Of a stretch of 64,000 nucleotides of DNA, positions 1 through 11,688 are shown piece by piece. A model generated the notes under the pieces. The model did not search any database and had not been told where the DNA came from. It saw nothing but the letters and a program-made list of their open reading frames with translations. Each line of letters begins with the position of its first letter. Position 1 is the stretch's first letter. A program made the translations under genes and the position numbers. The stretch is from Zasmidium citrigriseum (lineage: Eukaryota > Ascomycota > Dothideomycetes > Mycosphaerellales > Mycosphaerellaceae): assembly GCA_002786025.1 (NCBI GenBank), contig NHNW01000028.1, positions 1 through 64,000 on the forward strand, given 5' to 3'.

Positions 1-1060
1 AGAGCTCTACTTAATAGAGCTAGCTAGGACTATTAGACGACTATAAAGGATATAGTAGTACTATTTAGTAAAGACGACGAAGCTCGCCGCGCTCTAATTA
101 TTAAGATTCGCTAGGAGAACTTACTAGTCTTTAGAGAACTATTCGAGGAACTTACTAGCCTTATTCGTAGAGACGCCGCTTATCTTAACGCCTATAATAG
201 CTTTAAGATTAAAGAAAAGAGCTTCCGAGTACTTCCTAGAGAGCGAATCTAAGAGGAGTCGATAGGTATAGGCGATTTCTACGCCGCTAAGGAGTACGCC
301 GCTAAGGAGTTACTACTATACTAGAGCTTCTTATCTAATACTAGTATATTATAGGAGATACGTAAGGCTAAGGAGCCGAGGGGAAATTAGTAGGTAAGGG
401 ACTAGTCTAACCTATACTTAAATAATACGGCCGACTTACCCTTCTTTAAGTATAGAGTTTAGCGTTACCGCTAAGGACTCGAGCTATAGCTAGACCCTAA
501 GAAGCCTAGACCTTCGTAGTAGGCTTAGAACGTCTTAGCTACCTCTACCTAAGCCGCTAGAGCTAGCTCTAAGAATAACGATAATCTTAGTAACGAGGAG
601 ACTAACTTATAGCCCGTTTCGACTAGTAGAACTACTCGATCCGGTACTTTAGCTAGTACTAGCTAGAGCTAGTCTTCGTCTTAGAAGAAGGGAAAGACGC
701 TAAAGAAGGCGCCTACGAAGAAGCCGCGTAGTAAGAAGGAGACTAGTAAGCCTACTACTAAGGATATATAGTTATTTAGAGTAGATAGAGAGCCTATCGA
801 AGAGCTAGCTAAGCCGAGGAGAACTCTACGGAGTAAGGGTAAGAAGGACGCTAGAGATTCGGGTTTTTAAGGACTTTAGGGTTTAATAGATAGTTAATTT
901 AAGCGTTTTAGAGTATAGTTTAATAGACAAGGGCGCTAGATTAAGGCGCATATAGGTTTAATAGATTATATAGTTACTAGCGTTTCTTCGCGCGCTACGC
1001 GAAGGTTAGTTAGAATCTAGGTTTAAAAATTTAGGCGTTTTAAGTACTTTTTACGTTAAT
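1..1060 (+). pseudogene. RIP-mutated relic of an unidentified coding sequence
   Basis: Read on the plus strand this stretch gives long runs of plausible, charged protein sequence interrupted mainly by TAG and TAA, as expected when CAG/CAA/TGG codons are turned into stops by C-to-T change at CpA. Lys/Glu/Ala-rich helices appear at about 60-330 and a Ser/Thr/Lys-rich tail at about 540-860. No family could be recognised. Its apparent sense is opposite to that of the copia relic beginning near 1070, so it is probably a different element or a different repeat. It runs off the left edge of the window. Confidence 0.4.
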
Positions 1061-1069
1061 TTATAAGCG

Positions 1070-4000
1070 ATTTAATACTCCTTTACTATCGTAAGGGCAC
1101 GACTTCTCTAAGTAGGGGAGGTATATAGTAGGAGATCCTATTAGCCTACCTTAGGCTATAACGGGTTACCTAACCTTCTTTAAGCTTAGCTTTTCTAAGC
1201 TTCTTCTTCGTAGATAGCTAGATATTTATAGCTATACGGCCTATAGGTTATATATACTACTTCTAGCCTTCTATAGCGTTTTAAGATAAGCTAAAGGGGG
1301 TACCCTTTACTAAAGGCTCTAATTTAGAGCAATTCTTCGAGCCGCTAGCTAGTTCGGCTACTACTACTATAGGTATTACCTCCTAGAGCCGAGCCTAGGC
1401 CCCGCTATACTAGCTAGTAGTAGATCTACGTATATCGAGATCGCTAGCCTAATCTACGTTAACGAATATATATAGGTTAGCGTAGTCTAGCTAATTCTTA
1501 TAATAAAGTCTAAGGTTAGTAGATCCTTTTATATATCTATAGATACGTTCGTATACCTTACTATAAGTCTTACTCGGGTCGTAATAGAATCTTAATACGA
1601 CTCCTACTAAGAGTACTAGGTCGGGTCGGGTCTCGATTATAGCGTAGTTAACTAAGCCGACCTTTAACTAATATCTTCGAATCTCCTAGATAGGCTAGGG
1701 ATTTCTAGTATACTTCTATAGCTTCTTAGTATCTATAGGAGTTAAGTATTCTTTCGCGTTAAAGTAGTCGAAGCGCTTTACAATTTACTATATATAGTTA
1801 GATTAGTAAAGGTATATATCTCCGTTATCGCGTTAATATACGTAGATACTAAGATAGTATACGTATTCTTCTAGATTAGTTATTTAGAATCTTTAGGCGA
1901 GTTTCTTCTTTTTAAGCTTAATTCTAGCGTCGTCTAGGCTAAAAATAAGTAGGTCGTCGACGTAGACTATAAGATATATCCCGTCTAGATAAATAAAGAC
2001 TAATTAGTCGAAGTTAGAGGCCCTCTATCCTTATAATTTAAGGAAATATTAGAGCTTAAGGTACTATAGCTATAGCGACTATTTAAGTCTATATAATACT
2101 TTCTTTAGTTTAAGGACTATACCTTCTTCTACTAGAAAACCTTTAGGTAGTTCTATAAAGACTTCCTTATCGATTTCTCCGTTTAGGAAGGTAGTCTTAA
2201 TATCTATCTAATAGTACTTCTATTTATTAAGTACTTAAAGTACGAAGAGGATTCTATATAAGGGAGCTTTAATAACTAATACGTATGTTTCGTCGAAGTC
2301 TAGGCTATATATTTACGTAAATCCTTTTATAACGAAACGGGACTTACGTCGTAATATCGTTCCGTTCGTAGCTATCTTTCGCTTATATACCTATCTTAAC
2401 TTAAGTACTTATTAGTCTTATAGTCTTAGGATAGCTTCCTATGTATTATTTTCTTAAAGGCTATTAATCTCTTCTTATATTAATTACTCCTACTAATCTA
2501 CGTCTTCTATAGAAAGTACTTCTCTTCGATTTCTAGGCTCTAGTCTATATACTTTATATACTTTAGTAAGAATATATTCTAATTTATAGTTTAGTTTCTA
2601 AATATAGCGTTCGGACGCTCTTTGTTACTATCTAGAGGTTAGGATCTTCTTTTTAGGTAATATTAGTAGTTAAAGTTCGAAATATAGTTCTACGTTAGTC
2701 TCCTTGCTATATTAGGCTTTTATTTTAAATCTAGATTACTATTTCTTTATGTTCTAATCCTTTAAGCTTATACTCTAATTCTTTATATCTTCTTCTACCC
2801 TCTTATTAGTATTAGTAATAGTAGTAATATTCTAAGTATAAAGTTATAGGTCGAGCTAATCTTCGTTATCGTCCTAATCGTTCTTACGAAATCCGAATTA
2901 ATCTATTATTAATAGTAGTTTATTAGGCTTAACTAGTTCTTCTACGTCTTCTAAGTTGTTATTAATCTTATCTTCTAGGTTATTATTAATCTCCTCTTCT
3001 TCTATATCTTCGTCGTTACTAAATCTATAATCGTTAGTATTAATAGTAATAACTAGTACTTTAGAGCTACTTCTCTTTCTCTTACCTATACGATATATCT
3101 TATAGGCCCCGTCTAGTACCTAAGCGTAGTAGTAACTATAGTTAAGCTACTTATATTTATTATATAGGAACTTACCGTCGTAGTTAAAGGATTTACCGAA
3201 TATACGGTTATTATAATAGATATATATATAGTATATTAGATCTTTAGTATTTAGTACGTCTCTCTCTTCTTAGGTTAGTACTAGGAGGAATTTAGCCTCG
3301 TATCTAGGGAAAGGGAAGCTAATCTTAGTATTGTTATCTACTATATAATAGTAAGTATAGTAAGCTTATCCTTTAAACGTTAATCCTATTCTTTCGCGTA
3401 ATTGTATTACTTTTCTATGCCCCCTACCCTCTAGGGTATATCTCTTAATATATTTATTATAGGGCCTACTTCCTTATCTAAGGTAGGATAAGGGACTTTC
3501 GTATTACTTATATTCGTTATAAGCCGTTATTTCGATTTTTCGTTTCTCTATAATTTCGTTAATATATCCTATAATCTACTTTCTTTTCTCTATATCGTAA
3601 AAACCTAGGAACTTAGTCTCGATTTCGGTACGAGAGCTTCGGAATACGAATCTTAACTACTTTTCTCTAACTTTTTTAATAACGTTCTTATTTCTAGTAA
3701 TACTATAGTCTTTTATAAGTTCTTATATTATAAAATGTCTCTTACTCTTCTAGAGGTGAAATTCGTTACGACTATTTATAATAACGATAGCTAGTATTTA
3801 TTTAGTAGTAACTAGGACTTTATTTAATAAGGCGAGTATACCTAATCTAACCTACTTAGCGATAGCGTTACTTATAACGTTATTATTAAGTAGATATCCG
3901 TCGTTAGTAAATAAAGGATCCTTAGTTAGTTCCTTAACTATTAGTTTCTTATTACTATTATACTTCTTATATACCTTAGTTATAAGTTCGTATTTAGCGT

Positions 4001-7000
4001 CGTCTTACTTAATTAAGCGACGTAGTAACCTTCCCTTTTAGTCGAGTTTTTCCCTACGGCTTTTAATCTAGACTACTATAATATTAGGAAGGCTAAGTAT
4101 AGCTCCTATAGCCGTTACTCGTTACGCTAGGGTAAGGTATAGTAAATCTTAGAAGCTTTTAATTAAAATCTCGTCTCGCTTATCGTTCTAGAAATTACGT
4201 AGAAGCCGCCCTTTAGTTAGGGTAACTATTATAACTTAGTACGTATTAGATAGTACGGAGAAGAAGCGTAATCGTACGATAGGTTCGCTATCGTTATTAA
4301 CTTTAACTTATTAGTCGTCCGTTTAATGTTTAGTATTTAATTAGTTAGTAACTTCTTCTTCTTCTTCTTCGTTACTACTATCTAGCTTATTATTATTACT
4401 AAGTATACTATAATAGTCCGCTATATCGTTAGTATTTACCCTCTATATAAGAGACTACCCTTCTTAAGGGTTATCGAGTCCTTCTCCTTTATCTACCCTT
4501 CTAATAGTAACCCTATAGACTTTATCCTTTTTAGGGTAATAGACCTTTATAATAGCTTTACTCTTAAAACCAATAAAGTAACCTACCTAAGATCTTACTA
4601 TTAGTAGGCTTTTCCGTCGATATTTAGGAGGAATAGTAATATAGACTCTACTCCTAAAAATATATTTAATACTAAGGTCTAGTTATAAGTCTTTTAGTAC
4701 TTCCTACGAAGTCTTCTTATTCTTTAATACCCGCGTTAGGGATCGATTCTTAAGCTAAATTACGTATTCGAAGGCGTTAAGTACTATAGATTCTCGTAGT
4801 AAGACTTATTAAAGTACCTATTAAGTTCTAACGTCTAGAATTTTAAGGATTCGTTATCTAACTATATTAAGGTTAGTCTCGATTATTATAGAGGAGGCCT
4901 TATCTCTACTAGTTCGTATCGATCTCTTAGTAACTCCGTTTATATAATAATTATATACTACGCTTAGTTTAATAGCTATACTATTATCGTTTAGGAATTT
5001 CTTAATTTCGCTATACGATAGTAGTTTATTATCGAATCGAAAGTAGGCGATATTTCGTTATATCTCGTTCTAGATCTTTTTAATTATTATAATAAAGACT
5101 CTTAAGAGTTTATACTTAAAAGTAAAGCGTTAAGACTACGTAAAGCGTTTAGTATTATCTATAATAGTTAGAATATAGTAATACTCGTCCTAACTCTTAA
5201 CTAGGTACGGTCTCTAGGTATTAGCGTATATCCTATTACTAGCCTCTATACTACGTCGAGTAGCTAGATCCCTTAGGATTTAATTAACTTACTTTACCTA
5301 ATAGTAGACTAGATAGTTAAAGTTAAGGAATTCCTTAATCTAGGTATCCGTAATATCTATACTAGTACTAAGAGGTATTAGTTTCTATAAATTAGAGAAT
5401 CCTAGATAGCCTATTTTATAGTACTATATAAGAACTAGGTAAGAGAAGTCGACTTTAGCGACTATATATAGTAGTAGGACGCCTAATAGGACTACTATTA
5501 CTTCTAGATAAGCTTCTATAGATACTAGTAGTTCTTCGGAAGTCTAAATATAGTAGAGTCCGTTATAGAGGCTTACCTTTCTAATAAAAACATTATCGGG
5601 ATTAAGAATTATAATTCCCTTAACGTCCTATACGCCTTAGTAGTCTCCTCTCTTAGCGAGGTAAGATATTAAGATAATATTAAAGCGTATATTTAGGGCG
5701 TACGCTATATTACTAAGTATAAGTATTATAGGCTCGTTATGTTCGTTATATAAGTAGAGTCGTACGGTTCCGCTACCTTTAATACTTAAAGTAGTAGGAT
5801 TATTAGCCGTTCTAACCTTATAGTTAATAGACTTAAAGTCGATAAAGTAGGATTTGTCCTAAAAAATATATAAGCTTACTCCTAAATCTAGGATAGTTAA
5901 GGTAAGACTATTAGTCTCTTTACCGCCTTTAAGAAGTACTATAACTTATAGCTAAATTCGTACTATTAGTATATCCTCTACTTCCTTATACTCGTATTAA
6001 TAAACTAAATTATTTCCTAATAGTAGTATACCTATACTATCCCCTTTAATATCCTTATTATAAATTACCTTAGCCTATCCCTTAGTAGGATTCTACGGTA
6101 CTTAATTAGTATAGTAAGAGGATAAGAGAGATAGCGTTAGGTACGTACCTTCTTAGGTAGATTAGTTATCTATATACTTATAGTAGGTATAGACTATAGT
6201 TATTAGGTAAAAGCTAATAGAGCGTATACGTTAGAAAGTTAGAGTTCTACTAGGAGTACTAGGGATAGAGTTAGTTCGGCCGCGGCGAATAGCGTTATTT
6301 GTTAGATATTCCGTAGTTATATATAGCTAGTTATAGAAGGCGTAAAGTAGTAGAACATTTTTAGTCGAGTCTAGGAGTTAGACGTTCTTAAGCTAGTTAT
6401 AAATATTTCGGAAATAGACTAGTATATTAATAATAGCGTAAAGAGTAGCTAGGTCGAGTTCGCGTTAGAGTTACTTATTAACGTCGTCTTAAATATAGTT
6501 TAGGTTCTTATCGTCGTTTAGTTTAGGGATAGTAATTCGTTAGGCCGTATCGAGATTAAAGTTTATTTAAAGTTTAAATAATAGGTCTAGATCCTCGTTA
6601 AGTCTAAAAGCGTTATTAAGGTTATATTATATAAGACTAATACGTTAAGGCGTAGACGTTTAATTAAGGGCTTCTTTAAAGTATTAACAGTTACTTATTA
6701 CTACGATAACGAAATCTCTCTTATATCTAGTAATAGTAGCGACTTCTTACTTTTCTTCTTTCTAATTAGTAATAATAGTAATATCTTCTTTAGAATCCTT
6801 AGACTCCCTATTCTTCTTAAGAATTTCTTTTATATTCTTTCTAAAGTTCTTTCTATTAGGATTCTTATTATATTTAGCCTTAGTATAGGTAACGCCCTCC
6901 TTACTATAGTATTAATAATTATACTTTAGCTTTAGAGATTAACCCTTACCTTCCTTCTTCTTACCCTTTCTCTTACCCTTATTACCTTTATTAGAATCTT

Positions 7001-7880
7001 TAGGATTAGATTTCTTCTTAAGTAACTAGTATACCTCTTTACTAAGTAGTCGTACTTATAAGGTATCGAGGTCCCTTAGGACGCCTTATATACTAGTAGT
7101 AATATCCTAAGTCCTAATAAATTCTTTAAAGTTAATAGGAAGAGTAGTAGTAATTTTAGTTATAATTTAGCTATCGTGAATTTCTCTACTAGTAGACTTT
7201 ACGCGTAACTAGATAACTTTAAGTTAACTAATATATTTAGAGATACTACCCTTACTATAGAAGGCGTTAGTAAAGGCGATATTATATATATATAGGGCTT
7301 AGTTATCTAATATCTTAGTAAGCTTAAGAATTCTATCGTAGAGTTCCTTTAGATTAGTAATATATAAGACGTAGTCCCGAATTGCCTTATAAAGTAAGGA
7401 TAGGATAGTAGTACGAGTTTCTCGAATACGCTTCTATTACTTCTTATATTTCTTACTATAGATATCGTAGAACTAGTATTCGCTCCTATATTTATCGTAT
7501 ATCTTATCTATAGCGTTAGAGCCGTTTTGTTCTAAATAAGATATAGCGAGTTTAGCGAGTTCTTTCTTAATTTTCTAAGTGTTTAGTAGAGTTAGTTTAG
7601 TTAGTTTATTAAGGACGGCTTCTTCGCTAGTAATTAGGTTAAGTATATCGCGAGCCGTAAGAACGGTTTAAAGATCTTTCTTCTACGCTAGCTAAGTAGT
7701 AGCGTCTTTATAGATAGTAATATTAATATTATTAATACTAACCGTCTCTAGAATAGCTATAGCTAAAGACGGTAGTTAAGTCCTAATATAGACTAGTATA
7801 GGGTCTAAGTAGGTCCGTAGTTCGTAAACGGTAGAGGTGCTTAGTTAGAAGTAACAAATAAGACTATAAATTAGTTGAAA
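1070..7880 (-). mobile_element. RIP-destroyed Ty1/copia-type LTR retrotransposon
   Basis: Read on the minus strand, fragments of a Ty1/copia polyprotein are still legible between many stops. A nucleocapsid zinc-knuckle-like patch with Cys replaced by Tyr is at about 6885-6930. An aspartic-protease-like D-L-G-V-S motif is at 5871-5891. The start of the reverse transcriptase (G-F-T then D-F-D-E-T) is at about 2290-2330, and the intact VYVDD catalytic box is at 1953-1967. An RNase H start (SDLDIRRSTT) is at about 1400-1450. The order nucleocapsid, protease, (integrase region), RT, RNase H is that of Ty1/copia. CpA and TpG are nearly absent; isolated survivors include 1098, 1791 and 2286. CpG is kept, so the mutation is CpA-specific, as in RIP. 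No open frame remains and the element is dead. A left LTR was not recognised, so the left boundary is approximate. Confidence 0.85.
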
Positions 7881-8050
7881 TGTAACCCCTAAGATAGGAA
7901 TACCTAAGTTACTTAATTCTTCTATCTGTTAAGGCTAAGGTTGGCCTCTTTTATTATCTCTGTAGCTGTTTGCCTATGTTTACTGCTGCCTTAGATAGCC
8001 TCCTATCTATTGTCTCTAATCCATTGTCCTAGTATAGGGAGTCAGAAACA
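7881..8050 (-). repeat. LTR-like segment at the right edge of the copia relic
   Basis: This 170-bp segment begins TGTAACCCC and ends GAAACA, so it has TG...CA termini like an LTR, and it abuts the promoter-proximal (gag) end of the minus-strand copia relic, where a 5' LTR should be. Unlike the adjoining 7.8 kb it contains normal numbers of CpA and TpG. No second copy was found at the left end of the element, so the identification rests on position and termini only. Confidence 0.4.
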
Positions 8051-8210
8051 ACTTTCCCTAGGTTCTTTTGATCTTTGCATCTGATACTCCTCCGTGTAGA
8101 TTCTGTACAATTGGAGAACGTCATGAAACAGCAGTCTTTATCAAAATCATACAATCTGGGTAAGGTCATTCAATCTTGTTCTGTTGTCCGTATCGCCCTT
8201 CACTCTGTTC

Positions 8211-8967
8211 TTACAACATCGCCCGATATCCCTTTTCACCTCTTGCCTCGACTCCCAAGAACTCGAGCAGCTGCCCCATGTGATCAACACCCCAGAAACC
8301 CTCCTTCTTCCCCTCACTGTTCTCCGCAACAAACCACGGCAATCCAAAAGCCCCCTCATCAAAGCTCTTCTGCGTATTGCCCATCAACGTCTTCTTCACC
8401 TCATCACTCTTAATCCCCTCCAACACCTCCTTCGTCCCTTCCTTCCCAAACACCTTCTCCAACGCCTCGGTAATCACCTCGACCTTCCCGATCGTCTTCC
8501 TCTCCACCCAAAACGCATGATACAAAGCGTCCAACGCTTCGGGGAGCTTAGAGGGGTGTTTGAGGTAGATGTAGGTCAAGGCGCGCTGGGTGTTTACTGT
8601 GGATTGTGGGAAGGGGGTGGGTGTTTCGGCGGCTATGGGGATGTTGAAGGCTTTGGACCAGCGGATGCGCTCGGTGTTGATCCATTTGTCTTTGTTGAGG
8701 ATGTTGAGGGGGGGTTGGTTTTTGGCGGTTTGCATTAGGCCGCCGAGGAGGATGGGCGTGTAGGTTACGTCGATGGATTTGAAGGCGGCTGAGTGCTATT
8801 GGATAGTGTTAGTCAGGCATGGGTGGGAGGGAGACGGATTGAGTGTGTTTACTCAACATCTCAATGTCGTGCTTGGAGGGATGCTTGCTTACCCTTGTTA
8901 GGTAGTACGCTATGTATGCGAAGGGCGAGATGACATCGACGTAGAGCGTGACTTTTGGTTTTCCCAT
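8211..8967 (-). CDS. Kappa-class glutathione S-transferase / DsbA-like oxidoreductase (219 aa)
   Basis: Two exons: 8967-8893 and 8795-8211. The intron starts GTAAGC and ends ATAG, and splicing gives the in-frame junction YLTR|HSAAFKS. The protein opens with a DsbA-type thioredoxin-fold strand and the motif DVISPFAY, where Ser14 matches the glutathione-activating serine of kappa GSTs and of 2-hydroxychromene-2-carboxylate isomerases. The conserved TPILLGGLM, the following NKDKWI/RW segment and GLPWFV near the C-terminus (cis-Pro region) fit the family, as does the length. Members conjugate or isomerise with glutathione, commonly in mitochondria or peroxisomes. No organelle signal was obvious here. 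ATG 8967 is preferred to an in-frame upstream ATG at 8994. Confidence 0.85.
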
Positions 8968-9889
8968 TTTGGATATAATGATACCTTCGTTCAATTCAAG
9001 AAGTATTGCCCTAGAGACTTAGAAATGTGTTGTCCAAGGTGAACCTCCATCTCACATGAACCTCTCGGCATGCCGATGACGCAAATGCCGAGGTCCTTTC
9101 AATGCCCCATAGGTATCTCGGAGACGGCAACTGTAAATTTGTTCACTTCACTTCATGCTCATAGTTTCGCCGGACGAGCACACAGAAGCATGTGATACAT
9201 GTAGAAGAGACGCATGGTCATGTACCAACTCGAACGGGTCTTTTCACTTGACAGACGTGTAGAGAAGCTTCACGCGCTGCCACAGCTGCCGTGATCGGAG
9301 CAGCAGGCAGGTGCATTTCCTCATCCCGTTCATTGGAGCTCTTCCTCTCCTGCGATTCGAACGCACATGAGTCTTACCGGGGATAGACGGGGAGACTGGT
9401 TGACCTTTTGAGAAAGAAGACCTCATCCCTGCTACGCTAGCCAAAGACCGCTGCTCGTCACGATTTCATCGCCCTCGTTTCTGGATCACATCATGGACCG
9501 AAAAAAAGACTCAAATCAGGACCGAAGACCATCATTCCGATACACGGGTGCTGCGAGTTGAGAGCTTGAGAGATGACAAGCTTCAGAGAGATCTCTTTCA
9601 AGTTCGACATTTCGTTCATCTACCGTGTGGTTGAGGAAACCCCTCTTCACGGGCTGCTGCGCCAAGTCGGGCCGGGCAAGTATCTAGAGACTCCTATGGA
9701 GATGGTGGACCACTACTCCATCTCCCCGCCGCCAACTCCCACAGAATCCCCAACTACTCACTCGCGACCTTTAGCCGTCTGGGCAATCCTTCACCATGGC
9801 GAGTGTAAATACTGAGGTCCCGCGGCAATGTAAGAGCTATCTCACTTCCTCATATCCTGTTCTGCTTGGACAGCAGCAGCGACGACAAG
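8968..9889. other. Intergenic region between GST and sulfatase genes
   Basis: About 0.9 kb upstream of both divergent genes. It holds only short open frames without recognisable protein features (the longest is 80 codons at 9573-9815). It presumably contains the promoters of the GST gene (minus) and the sulfatase gene (plus). No clear motif was identified. Confidence 0.5.
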
Positions 9890-11033
9890 ATGCGTGTGCC
9901 ACCGAACATCGTCTTCATCATGGTGAGTACGATCGACGAATCTCATGCAACAGGCTAATCGAGTGTCCATGAGTAGGCAGATGACCATGCTGCCAAAGCG
10001 ATCTCTGCATACGGAGCCGGTATCAACACCACGCCAAACATCGATCGTCTGGCGACAGAAGGTGCTCGCTTCGATCACTGCTACGTGAGCAATTCGATCT
10101 GTACCCCAAGTCGAGCATCTATCCTGACTGGCACATACAATCATGTGAGCGAAGACTGGGCCTTGCTTTCGATTCAATCTCATTCTTCCATAGGTCAACG
10201 GCGTGATGACGCTGGTCAACGATATGAACAACACATTGCCCAATGTCGCCAAAGCTCTCCGTGTTGGCGGATATCAGACTGCCATGATTGGCAAGTGGCA
10301 TCTCGGCGAAGGCGAATATCATGAGCCGAGAGGGTTCGACTACTGGAGCGTGTTGCCTGGCCAGGGAGACTACTTCGATCCCAAATTCATCGAAATGGGC
10401 GAGAACGTTCAAGAACAGGGCTATGCAACAGACATTATCACCGACAAAAGGTACGTGCTCACTCTATTCGCACATCAGCAAAGCTAACAGTCTATCAGCA
10501 TCGACTGGATCCGCACCCGCAACACCTCCAAACCCTTCTACCTCATGTGCCACCACAAAGCACCTCACCGAAGCTGGGAGCCCAATCCAAAACACAAGAC
10601 CCTCTACCAAGACCCCATCAAACTCCCCGACACCTTCAACGACGACTACAAAAACCGCGCCAACGCCGCCTCCGTCGCCAAAATGCGCGTCGAAGACGAT
10701 CTGACATACTACGACCTGGGCCTCGTGCAACCCGAAGGCGGCGACGAAGTAGGAGAACCAGAATTTGCAGGCTCTACAGTCCGCAAAGTGCCCGATCCAG
10801 AAGACGTCTCCAACCTTCACCTTATGGACAAAGACACCGGCGAAGTCTTCACCTTCAGCACACAGGTAGAGTTGAAAGAATTCAAATTCCAACGTTACAT
10901 GCGCCGTTACCTGCAAGTCGTCGCCTCCGTGGACGAAAACGTCGGTCGCCTGCTAGACTTCCTCGACGAAGAAGGTATCGCAGACAACACCTTGGTAATC
11001 TACACCTCCGACCAAGGGTTCTTCCTGGGTGAA

Positions 11034-11065
<32 letters not shown>

Positions 11066-11636
11066 GGAATCCTTCCAGATGCCTTTCCTCGCGCGATTGC
11101 CAAATACAATCCCGGCTGGAACCGTTTCCAACGATATAATCTCCAACGTCGACTTCGCCCCGACATTCCTCGACCTCGCCGGCCTCAAAATCCCTTCTCA
11201 GATGCAAGGCCGCTCCTTCGCACCCCTCCTCGAAGGCCAGACCCCTGAAGATTGGAAGCAAGTCGCCTACCACCGCTACTGGATGCATCGCGATAGCATT
11301 CACAACGCCTACGCACATTACGGTGTGCGAGATCAGAGGTACAAGCTCATTTACTGGTATAACGAGGATTTTGGTTTGGCGGGGACGAATCCTGGTGGAG
11401 AGGAGAAGGAGTGGGAGTTGTTTGATACGGAGGAGGATCCGCTGGAACTGTTTAATATTTATTTTGAGGAGGGGTATGCGGGTGTGAGGGAGAGGATGAC
11501 GAGGTTGTTGGAGGAGAAGATGGTGGAGATTGGGGATGAGCCGGTGCATATCTTTGTTGAGGAGGACGGTGAGGTGGCGAAGAGAGGGATTTCGAAGGGG
11601 CTGGAGGAGGCGAAGTATGCGCAGGTGAATCATTAG
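9890..11636 (+). CDS. Sulfatase, Cys-type (alkaline-phosphatase superfamily), 531 aa
   Basis: Four exons: 9890-9922, 9977-10144, 10194-10450, 10499-11636. The introns are 54, 49 and 48 nt, all GT-AG, and the phases join cleanly. The protein starts NIVFIMADDH, giving the metal-binding Asp13-Asp14. It carries the sulfatase signature C-T-P-S-R at residues 53-57, in which Cys53 would be converted to formylglycine, followed by ASILTG. Further hallmarks are GKWHLG, the second metal-site region [13 protein letters not shown] with the downstream Lys, and a C-terminal subdomain. It should hydrolyse a sulfate ester; the substrate cannot be told from sequence. No secretion signal is seen, so a cytosolic role such as sulfur scavenging is possible. 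The last 300 nt switch from C-ending to G-ending codons. Confidence 0.88.
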
Positions 11637-11688
11637 AAACATATGCCTTCATCGGCTGCTTTCGACTTCTACTGAGACGCGGCCAGTC

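Noticed and set aside
4349..4370. CTT/TTC microsatellite within the RIP block
   Set aside because: Short simple repeat; probably codes for an acidic run in the dead copia polyprotein.
1..7880. CRISPR-like or satellite array suggested by the monotonous CTA/TAG texture
   Set aside because: No regular period or spacer structure; the texture comes from loss of CpA/TpG, and retrotransposon motifs are legible.
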